Source of the DNA: an uncultured Opitutales bacterium
Lineage (GTDB): Bacteria > Verrucomicrobiota > Verrucomicrobiia > Opitutales > UBA2995
Assembly: GCA_937920335.1 (NCBI GenBank)
Contig: CALGUT010000133.1
Span: 1-9,352 of the forward strand
Direction: 5' to 3'
DNA length: 9,352 bases
The notes under the pieces are model-generated. The model was not told the origin of the DNA. It did not search any database and saw only the letters and a list, made by a program, of their open reading frames with translations. The position numbers and the translations under genes are program-made. Positions 1-6,224 of the stretch are shown piece by piece. Position 1 is the first letter of the stretch, and every line of letters begins with the position of its first letter.

Positions 1-1
1 T

Positions 2-2863
2 GACGTTAATGATGCCCTGATTCGCGTGCTTAATGCGCTCAGTCAGGTGCAGAGCTACCCAGAAAATGTTGATGAGCCCAGAGTTATCGCGAGTTCCTTC
101 TCATCCAACTCTTTCATCTTTTTTGCCATTTCGGATACGTCTGGAGAAAGAACACCTGAGGATGTATTAAAAATGTTCGATTTCGTAGTCGAGCGCGTAA
201 AACCACGCATGGAACGCGTCCCAGGAGTATCAAACGTTCGGATACAAGGAGCACCGGAGCAGCAAATCCGGATCAATGTCGATCTCTCTCGACTGGCATC
301 CGTGGGCATAACGATGCAGCAAGTTCGAGATGCGATTAGAGATCGTAACCGTGATATTTCCGCGGGCGATATCACTAGCGGTAAACGGCTTTATCTGGTT
401 CGAACGATCGGTCGTCTACAGACCCCGGAGGAACTTGCATCCATTATCCTGCGTCGAACTGGAGATTCGGTTACTCGATTAGGAGACGTTGCAGATGTCG
501 AGCTCGGTTTGTATGAGGCTCAGACCCTCGCCTATCAGGATGGTAAACCCAGTATTCTCGCGTCGGTGTCTCGAGAAACGGGTTCCAACGTGATCGATAT
601 ACGCAATAAAGTTATGGAAGTCGTAGAGGAGATCAACGAGGATGTTCTCGCCCCGGTAGGACTTGAGCTCTATAAAACAAGCGATGATGTTCGATACGTA
701 GAGGCATCTATCAAAAACGTCTGGCGTAATCTGATTGCTGGAGCGATTGCCGCTACGGTTGTTCTCTGGCTTTTTCTACGATCGTTTTCTGGGACACTGT
801 TGTGTGTCGCTGGAATTCCAATGTGCACGATTGCTGGCTTCATAGGACTGATGGCTGCAGGTAGAACTATCAACGTAATATCGCTAGCCGGGGTCGCGTT
901 TGCGATCGGGATGACAGTTGATAACGCAATTGTCGTATTGGAAAGTATCGAAAGGCAGCGACGCCTGGGACTCAGTAGAACCTATGCTGCACTAGCTGGT
1001 GTTAGAGAGGTGTGGACGTCAGTCCTGGCTTCAACGATGACCACCATTATCGTATTCGCCCCCGTTTGGTTGATAAAAGAAGAGGCAGGTCAGCTTTTTT
1101 CAGATATATCCATTGCCATTTCCGGTTCAATTTTGGCGTCGATGCTGGTAGCCATCGCAATCATTCCTACAGCCAGTATCTATTTTAAGAAACTGGGTAG
1201 AACCGCAAAAGAGGGGGCCGACGACTACGGAATCGACGATATATTTGAAGCGTTCATACAGAAACTCGTGACTTCAACCAAGAGCGCTTTGATTGGTGTG
1301 GTAGCGGCGTTGGGTTTAAGCGCTGCCATCATAGCGTTTCTAACTCCTTCCGCCGAATACTTGCCGGAGGGAGAGGAAGCCAAGATATTCTGCCGCTTGC
1401 TGGCTCCACCGGGATATAACCTCGAAACGATGGAATCAATTGGACGTCAGGCTAACGATTACTTCAGCCCCTATTTCGTAAAAAATGGAGCCTTGGAAAA
1501 TGATTCACTGGATAAGTCGATCCCACCTATAACGCGGATGCTAATGATCATCGGGAATCAGAGGACTACGATCGTTGCGGAAACTTACGATCCCTCTCGG
1601 ATAGATGAGTTGCGCGACGTATTTGCCAAATACTTCAAACAGTTTCCCGGGATTCGTAATTTCAATAGTCGGGGCTCGATTATTTCGAGCAACGATGGCG
1701 GGTCCCGCAGTGTGAACTTGGATGTCGGCGGTGCAGACCTTGGTGAAATATATAAAGTGGCTGAAGCTGCTTATCGTCGGGCGTTTGAAGTGTTTGACGA
1801 GCCATCGGTAAACTCGACTCCATCCGCCTTAAGTCTTCAGCAACCTATGGTTGAAATCCGTCCTAATTGGGATCGTGCCGCTGAATTGGGTTTCACGAAC
1901 AACAGTTTCGGGTTTACGGTAAGAGCATTAACAGACGGAGCTTATGTAGATGAGTTTATTTTGGATGGAAGACGCATCGATGTATTCCTCTACAGTGGGC
2001 AGGGGGAAGTGTCTGGCATTGATGCCTTGGGTAACCTTCCTATTTTCGCTCCAGTTGGTGGAGTGGTCTCTGTAGATTCCGTCGCTCAACTGGTTGAAAA
2101 AGTGGATACCGATTCTATTCGACGATTAAACGGAGAGCGTACTGTCACCTTAAACATCATTCCTCCAAAGTCTGTAGCACTTGAGGATGCCGTAGATATT
2201 GTTCGAACTGAGATTGTAGATTATCTTCGAGAGCAAGGGGTAATCCATCAGGGAGCTGTTGTTGATGTCACCGGTGCTGGTGATCAACTGCAGAAAACCA
2301 AGGAGGCATTGTTGGGGAACTTTTTGATCGCGCTTATTCTCTCCTATTTGCTGTTAAGTGCTGTCTTTTCTCATTGGGGCTTTTCGTGGATCATCTTAAC
2401 GACCGTCCCCATTGGAATCGCTGGAGGGATTGGCGGACTTTGGCTGTTAAATTTTGGTGGTGCCTTTATGGGCCTCCTAGGACTGGCCAATATCCAGCAA
2501 CCGTTTGACATGATAACGATGCTCGGATTCCTGATACTACTGGGAACTGTAGTCAATAATCCGATACTCATTGTCAGTGGAACAATTGATCGATTAAGAA
2601 ACGATGAGGAAATCTCTGACTCAGTTCGCGATGCAACTCTAGCAAGAATCCGTCCTATCCTGATGTCTACAACCACCACCGTATTCGGGATTGCACCGCT
2701 GGTTCTTTTTCCGGGTGCTGGCACAGAGCTGTATCGGGGAGTTGGAGCTATCGTCCTTTTTGGCCTATTGTTTTCGACATTTGTCACCCTGGTTTTCTTA
2801 CCTTCGTTCTTGGTCCTTTGCCTGAAGACAGTAAATAAAGTCCGTCCAAAGAAGATCGTTTAA
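2..2863 (+). CDS. RND-family efflux permease (HAE/AcrB-like), 5' truncated by window edge
   Basis: Inner-membrane proton-driven exporter of the RND superfamily, the energised part of a tripartite pump. The frame is open to the left edge (a GTG at 26 is internal), so about 90 N-terminal residues, including TM1, are missing by comparison with AcrB; 953 residues remain. Counting from the codon at base 2, a porter region (to about 235) precedes a membrane block TM2-TM7 (about 244-448). A second large periplasmic region containing LPEGEEAKIFCRLLAPPGYN follows, then TM8-TM12 (about 773-940). TM4 reads GMTVDNAIVVLE (D307, N308) where AcrB has Asp-Asp. TM10 reads GTVVNNPILIV (N852, N853) where AcrB has the essential Lys. 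These features resemble a separate RND subclass known to me from SwrC/YerP-like and PVC or Bacteroidetes proteins. Substrate unknown. No outer membrane factor follows it; an adaptor gene may lie upstream of the window. Confidence 0.93.
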   Translation, partial: DVNDALIRVLNALSQVQSYPENVDEPRVIASSFSSNSFIFFAISDTSGERTPEDVLKMFDFVVERVKPRMERVPGVSNVRIQGAPEQQIRINVDLSRLASVGITMQQVRDAIRDRNRDISAGDITSGKRLYLVRTIGRLQTPEELASIILRRTGDSVTRLGDVADVELGLYEAQTLAYQDGKPSILASVSRETGSNVIDIRNKVMEVVEEINEDVLAPVGLELYKTSDDVRYVEASIKNVWRNLIAGAIAATVVLWLFLRSFSGTLLCVAGIPMCTIAGFIGLMAAGRTINVISLAGVAFAIGMTVDNAIVVLESIERQRRLGLSRTYAALAGVREVWTSVLASTMTTIIVFAPVWLIKEEAGQLFSDISIAISGSILASMLVAIAIIPTASIYFKKLGRTAKEGADDYGIDDIFEAFIQKLVTSTKSALIGVVAALGLSAAIIAFLTPSAEYLPEGEEAKIFCRLLAPPGYNLETMESIGRQANDYFSPYFVKNGALENDSLDKSIPPITRMLMIIGNQRTTIVAETYDPSRIDELRDVFAKYFKQFPGIRNFNSRGSIISSNDGGSRSVNLDVGGADLGEIYKVAEAAYRRAFEVFDEPSVNSTPSALSLQQPMVEIRPNWDRAAELGFTNNSFGFTVRALTDGAYVDEFILDGRRIDVFLYSGQGEVSGIDALGNLPIFAPVGGVVSVDSVAQLVEKVDTDSIRRLNGERTVTLNIIPPKSVALEDAVDIVRTEIVDYLREQGVIHQGAVVDVTGAGDQLQKTKEALLGNFLIALILSYLLLSAVFSHWGFSWIILTTVPIGIAGGIGGLWLLNFGGAFMGLLGLANIQQPFDMITMLGFLILLGTVVNNPILIVSGTIDRLRNDEEISDSVRDATLARIRPILMSTTTTVFGIAPLVLFPGAGTELYRGVGAIVLFGLLFSTFVTLVFLPSFLVLCLKTVNKVRPKKIV

Positions 2864-2889
2864 GAAATCAAGTAAAAAGCCTTTGGACG
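2843..2889 (+). other. Inverted repeat spanning the RND stop codon
   Basis: A perfect 9-bp inverted repeat, CGTCCAAAG (2843-2851) with CTTTGGACG (2881-2889), encloses 29 nt including the TAA stop at 2861-2863. It could fold in the 3' end of the transcript. No T-run follows (the next bases are AAAGGATACG), so it does not look like a standard intrinsic terminator. It may be an mRNA 3'-end structure or chance. Confidence 0.3.
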
Positions 2890-2931
2890 AAAGGATACGA
2901 GTGCAGGTCTGGTGGATAATCCTCAGGCTTT
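2876..2931 (+). other. Nested inverted repeats in the intergenic region
   Basis: Outer arms AAAGCCT (2876-2882) and AGGCTTT (2925-2931) enclose inner arms AGGAT (2892-2896) and ATCCT (2919-2923). This gives a possible two-step stem with a 9-nt/1-nt internal loop and a 22-nt apical loop. Its left arm overlaps by two bases the right arm of the hairpin at 2843-2889, so the two folds would compete. The following sequence, gttaaat, is not a clear terminator tract. Role unknown; the stems are short. Confidence 0.22.
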
Positions 2932-2967
2932 GTTAAATATCTGAGAATGGTTAGCTCATAATACCGA

Positions 2968-2978
2968 GAGTTTGAGAT
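2968..2978 (+). repeat. Shared upstream 11-mer, copy 1 (GAGTTTGAGAT)
   Basis: This 11-bp sequence lies 41 bp before the NERD gene start and is identical to a copy before the next gene (3940-3950). It contains TTGAGA, one mismatch from a sigma-70 -35 box, but I see no convincing -10 box at 16-18 bp spacing. In this copy the last bases belong to an 8-bp palindrome, GAGATCTC (2974-2981). A TTCGTCTA follows at 2985-2992, echoed by TTCGTTCTA after the second copy. Candidate promoter part or operator. Confidence 0.35.
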
Positions 2979-2993
2979 CTCTGGTTCGTCTAA

Positions 2994-3011
2994 GCGTAAG
3001 TGTCTTTACGC
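2994..3011 (+). promoter_or_regulatory. Small hairpin just before the NERD gene start
   Basis: GCGTAA (2994-2999) and TTACGC (3006-3011) are perfect inverted repeats. With an added G-U pair the stem is 7 bp around a TGTC tetraloop. Its 3' foot is 8 nt before the ATG at 3020, where a ribosome binding site would normally lie, and no purine-rich Shine-Dalgarno sequence is visible. It could affect translation initiation or be coincidental. Confidence 0.33.
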
Positions 3012-3019
3012 ACTAGATT

Positions 3020-3916
3020 ATGACGATTACGCCTCAGTTGATCTTAACGATCGCATTAATCGGGCCTGGTATTATCGCCGGGTATATCTTCTTTAAGAAG
3101 ATCCAGCAAAGCCGGGCGATTGCCAAAGATCCTATCGACCGAGATATGCCCATTCGATTGCCGGGCCATAGTTTATTCATGAAAATGGAACGGGTGCATG
3201 AAAAAGTAACTGACAAGATTGTGTTTCTTGCGTTTCCAACGATCGCTCATGCGGGTGTTTTTTATCTATTATTTGAAAATAGTAGTGCTAACGAATGGAC
3301 CTTCATCCTGCTATTCGGAGTTGAGACTGGAGTTATCGCGCTCCTTGGGTTTCAGCTTTGGCGCCTCTTAAAAGAGCTACAGGCCTATCAGTTTGGTTAC
3401 CGCGGAGAAGTGTTTGTGTCTCAGTTATTGCAGCCTCTCACTTTGATGGGGTATCAGGTCTATCATGATATCGAGATTGGGAATGAGAAAATCGATCATG
3501 TGTTAGTTAATGACAGTGGAGTCTACTGCCTTGATACGAAGATGTATCCGACTCCTAAAGGAACAGACGTCGGTGAAGTAAACTTTGATGGGCTGATGTT
3601 GGATTTTCCATCCTTGCAGGATACATCTGGCATTAAATCGGTTCAACGTAACGCATCACTGCTTTCAAAGCTGTTAAAACAGAAACTTGGTCAGTCCATT
3701 CCGGTCTACCCTATCCTGCTGTTACCGGGCTGGAAGGTGAACCGCAAAGGAAGAGGCCCTGTTAACGTAATCAATCCTAAAGACTTACCTGCGGGTCTGT
3801 TCTATTTCCCCGAATTTCCTCTATCCGAAGAGCAAATGGATGATATCGGAATCGCGCTCTTCGAGAGTTGGAGCGATGAACCCTTAAAGTCCCATGCTCC
3901 ACATTTTCAGTGCTAA
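3020..3916 (+). CDS. Membrane-anchored NERD (nuclease-related domain) protein
   Basis: The 298-residue protein has three predicted membrane segments (about 7-25, 67-85 and 93-116). A C-terminal NERD domain follows at about 126-245. Domain signatures are RGEVFVSQLL (R128-G129-E130), EKIDHVLV (D159, H160), GVYCLDTK (D172, K174), a Q209 in a helix and PVYPILLLPG. Together E130, D159 and D172-x-K174 match the restriction-like PD-(D/E)xK pattern described for NERD; the acidic residue of the ExK motif is Asp here. Positive residues after segment 1 (KKIQQSR) and after segment 3 (RLLKEL) place the NERD domain in the cytoplasm. Start: ATG at 3020 gives the first membrane helix, and an in-frame TAG at 3014 blocks a longer form. 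There is no clear Shine-Dalgarno sequence. Nuclease activity is inferred from the family only, and the biological role is unknown. Confidence 0.82.
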   Translation: MTITPQLILTIALIGPGIIAGYIFFKKIQQSRAIAKDPIDRDMPIRLPGHSLFMKMERVHEKVTDKIVFLAFPTIAHAGVFYLLFENSSANEWTFILLFGVETGVIALLGFQLWRLLKELQAYQFGYRGEVFVSQLLQPLTLMGYQVYHDIEIGNEKIDHVLVNDSGVYCLDTKMYPTPKGTDVGEVNFDGLMLDFPSLQDTSGIKSVQRNASLLSKLLKQKLGQSIPVYPILLLPGWKVNRKGRGPVNVINPKDLPAGLFYFPEFPLSEEQMDDIGIALFESWSDEPLKSHAPHFQC

Positions 3917-3939
3917 TTATGAGATCGTAATCGATAGAC

Positions 3940-3950
3940 GAGTTTGAGAT
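3940..3950 (+). repeat. Shared upstream 11-mer, copy 2 (GAGTTTGAGAT)
   Basis: Second exact copy of the 11-mer at 2968-2978, here 29 bp before the sulfatase ATG within a 63-bp intergenic gap. It again contains TTGAGA (3944-3949). A TATAAT-like TCTAAT sits at 3961-3966, but the 11-bp spacing is too short for a standard promoter pair. TTCGTTCTA at 3966-3974 resembles the TTCGTCTA that follows copy 1. Candidate shared regulatory site. Confidence 0.35.
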
Positions 3951-3979
3951 ACAGATAGTTTCTAATTCGTTCTACTCCT

Positions 3980-5560
3980 ATGCGACTTACCTCTTCGGTT
4001 TCATTATTCATAAGGCTGTTTCTCAATCTTATCGCAAGCCTCTGCTTCGGTTTGCTCTCAACGGCCTCTTCAGGTCGACCCAATATCGTCTTCATCATGT
4101 CCGACGACATGGGCTGGGCACAACCCGGCTTTAATGGAGGTAACATAGAACTGACTCCTCATATTGATAAACTGGCGAGTGAGGGGATGCGTCTAACCCA
4201 GTATTATACCCATTCCGTGTGTGCGCCCACTCGGGCGGCATTTCTTACTGGAAAATATGCGTTTAGAACATGGAGCGATTGGAGGTCGGAAGACTTTGGA
4301 AAACCCAGCTATTTGGCTAAACTGGGGTTAACGCTCGCTCACAATGAAAGGGGCGAGCCAACTCGCCGTATTCACGGGCTGGACACAAATGAATGGACAA
4401 TAGCAGAAGCATTGAGAGATGCAGGATACTTCACTTCCATTATTGGCAAATGGCATGCTGGAGAGTGGTTGCCAGAGCACCTTCCGATGGGCCAAGGTTT
4501 CATGCACCAATATGGTCACTACGCCTGGGGAATCGACTACTACAATAAGTCTATCGTTCACAACGCCCCTGCTACCTTCGCTGTGTATGATTGGCACAGG
4601 AATCAGAAACCCGTGCAAGAGGCAGGTTATGCGACTGACCTATTTACGGATGAAGCGGTTAAGCTAATAAAAGACCGTGCGAATCAGGCTAAACAGGGAA
4701 TCCCACTCTTTATGTATGTCGCCTACAATGCTGTGCACGGCCCGCTCAATGTTCCAGACCGTTATAAGCACCTCGATCCTCGGGATGCTATGTTAAAAGC
4801 GTTGGACGATGGAGTTGGCCAGATTGTCGCTGCCCTACGTGAAACCGGCTTGGAAGAAAACACGCTTCTTGTTTTCACAAACGATAATGGCCCTGTTCTG
4901 GAAGAATTAAGCGCTCCGTATCGGGGTACCAAAAACACAACCTTTGAAGGTGGAGTCCGCTCGCCCGCGATTGTTAGATGGCCCGGCCATACGAAAGCAG
5001 GTGCAACCAATTCTGGCATGATGTTTGTCGCAGATTGGTATCGAACGTTTATTTCTATCGGAGAAGCTTCACTCAATTTGAGTGGAGCTATTGATGCGAT
5101 CGATATGACTGAAATGCTGTTTGAGGGAGAAGAAAGCCGTCGTAGTGAAATTGTCTTTGATGTTTCGGGAAGCGTCAGGCTACCGACCATTCGGAGGGGA
5201 AATTTCAAACTCATGGGCGAACAGCTTTTCAATATTATTGAGGATCCGTATGAGCAGAATGATATTTCGGCTTATCATCCAAGCTTGGTAGAAACACTAA
5301 AGACTCGTGTGACCGCGGTCGGAAACCAGCGACCTCCGCTTGGAGAAAAACCATTTCTAATGGATCCACCGTTACCTTACGTTTACGGTAAAGGAGAAAA
5401 CGAGAACGTCCCAGATTGGTTAGTCGCGCATGTAGATGCGATTCGAGCCAGCCAACCACAGTCTTGGGCACCAGGTGAAACACCCTGGCCAAAAGCACCC
5501 CAAGGAGCCAACGCGAGTAAGATGACTGGCGGAGTCGATGAAATTCCAGTCAGCAAATGA
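3980..5560 (+). CDS. Exported type I sulfatase, arylsulfatase B-like
   Basis: Predicted to hydrolyse sulfate esters, probably on a sulfated polysaccharide, in the periplasm or outside the cell. The 526-residue protein starts with a signal peptide (about 1-31; hydrophobic core FLNLIASLCFGLL; likely cleavage after STAS/SS). The mature part begins RPNIVFIMSDDMGW. The formylglycine motif C-A-P-T-R is at 81-85 (Cys codon 4220-4222), within SVCAPTRAAFLTGK. Other active-site residues are all present: metal ligands D42, D43, D302, N303; R85; K157 and H159 (GKWH); H253 (VHGP); K318 (RGTK). LPEHLPMGQGF and the order of motifs resemble human ARSB, but substrate cannot be assigned. A Pro/Trp-rich tail (about 452-510) follows the core. 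It needs a formylglycine-generating enzyme, not in the window. Start: the ATG gives the signal peptide; no Shine-Dalgarno sequence is visible. Its end overlaps the TPR gene. Confidence 0.94.
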   Translation: MRLTSSVSLFIRLFLNLIASLCFGLLSTASSGRPNIVFIMSDDMGWAQPGFNGGNIELTPHIDKLASEGMRLTQYYTHSVCAPTRAAFLTGKYAFRTWSDWRSEDFGKPSYLAKLGLTLAHNERGEPTRRIHGLDTNEWTIAEALRDAGYFTSIIGKWHAGEWLPEHLPMGQGFMHQYGHYAWGIDYYNKSIVHNAPATFAVYDWHRNQKPVQEAGYATDLFTDEAVKLIKDRANQAKQGIPLFMYVAYNAVHGPLNVPDRYKHLDPRDAMLKALDDGVGQIVAALRETGLEENTLLVFTNDNGPVLEELSAPYRGTKNTTFEGGVRSPAIVRWPGHTKAGATNSGMMFVADWYRTFISIGEASLNLSGAIDAIDMTEMLFEGEESRRSEIVFDVSGSVRLPTIRRGNFKLMGEQLFNIIEDPYEQNDISAYHPSLVETLKTRVTAVGNQRPPLGEKPFLMDPPLPYVYGKGENENVPDWLVAHVDAIRASQPQSWAPGETPWPKAPQGANASKMTGGVDEIPVSK

Positions 5561-6213
5561 ATCATCGAATGAGGCTCTCTAACTCTTGGGCTATTTGGTG
5601 TCTTACATGGATAGCTTTCGTTTCAACCCTTCATGGAAAGCAAGATTCGCTTGATTCTGTTGGAGCCTATCAACGTCGTGGCATTGAACATTTTTCCGAG
5701 AGTCGTTTCGAATCAGCGATCGAAGACTTCGACGCAGCAATTGCACTAGACCCACGATTGGAGGCTCGTCATTGGCAACGCGGGATTGCCTATTATTATG
5801 CAGGAGAATTCCAGAAAGGTGTTGATCAATTTGAGCTACACCAGACCGTAAATAATCAGGATGTAGAAAACGCAGCATGGCACTTCATCTGTAAAACCAG
5901 AGTCGACGGTATCGAGGCGGCCCGTGAAGCACTGATTCCGATTGGCTTCGATAGTCGGGTTCCGATGGGTGAAATTTGGAAATTATTCGCTGGAACTGGC
6001 ACCGTAGAGGATGTCCTCGATGCGGCCGAGAATGGCTCTCGCTACAGGCGCCAACAACTTTGCTACGCTCATCTCTATTTGGGTCTTTATTTTGAAGCAC
6101 TGAATGACAAAAAACTTGCTACACAGCATATCGAACTAGCCGCCACCACCTATGCTATGGACAACTATATGGGCATGGTCGCCCAGGTTCATTTGAAGTA
6201 TTTGAATCGATAA
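5557..6213 (+). CDS. Exported tetratricopeptide repeat (TPR) protein coupled to the sulfatase
   Basis: A 218-residue protein with an N-terminal hydrophobic segment (about 9-26, after HRMR), probably a signal peptide. Two clear TPR units follow: about 35-68 (AYQRRGIEHFSESRFESAIE, then AIALDPR) and 69-101 (ARHWQRGIAYYYAGEFQKGV). A third TPR-like helical pair lies near 167-200 (LYLGLYFEALNDKKLATQHI). The middle part, with NQDVENAAWHF and GFDSRVPMGEIWKLFAGTG, resembles TPR proteins I recall from planctomycetes and related bacteria. TPRs bind proteins, so it may act as a scaffold; no enzymatic motif is seen. Its ATG overlaps the sulfatase stop (ATGA, 5557-5560) and no strong Shine-Dalgarno sequence precedes it, which suggests translational coupling. 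A second in-frame ATG at 5569 is an alternative start and would keep the hydrophobic segment. Partner unknown. Confidence 0.85.
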   Translation: MNHRMRLSNSWAIWCLTWIAFVSTLHGKQDSLDSVGAYQRRGIEHFSESRFESAIEDFDAAIALDPRLEARHWQRGIAYYYAGEFQKGVDQFELHQTVNNQDVENAAWHFICKTRVDGIEAAREALIPIGFDSRVPMGEIWKLFAGTGTVEDVLDAAENGSRYRRQQLCYAHLYLGLYFEALNDKKLATQHIELAATTYAMDNYMGMVAQVHLKYLNR

Positions 6214-6224
6214 AAGGTTTTCCG

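Noticed and set aside
26..28. GTG at 26 as the true start of the first RND gene
   Set aside because: The frame is open to base 2 and the upstream codons (DVNDALIR) continue the RND porter region; TM1 would be missing if translation began here.
2371..2787. 138-codon minus-strand open frame in the first RND gene
   Set aside because: It lies opposite TM8-TM12 of a clear RND permease and is explained as a shadow.
3944..3966. Sigma-70 promoter TTGAGA...TCTAAT before the sulfatase
   Set aside because: The boxes match reasonably but are only 11 bp apart, too close for a normal promoter.
4037..4045. Lipobox in the sulfatase signal peptide (ASLC)
   Set aside because: The residue before Cys is Leu, not Gly/Ala/Ser, so lipoprotein processing is unlikely.
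4762..5232. 156-codon minus-strand open frame inside the sulfatase
   Set aside because: The sulfatase frame carries conserved active-site motifs across this stretch; the reverse frame is Ser/Pro-rich with no domain.
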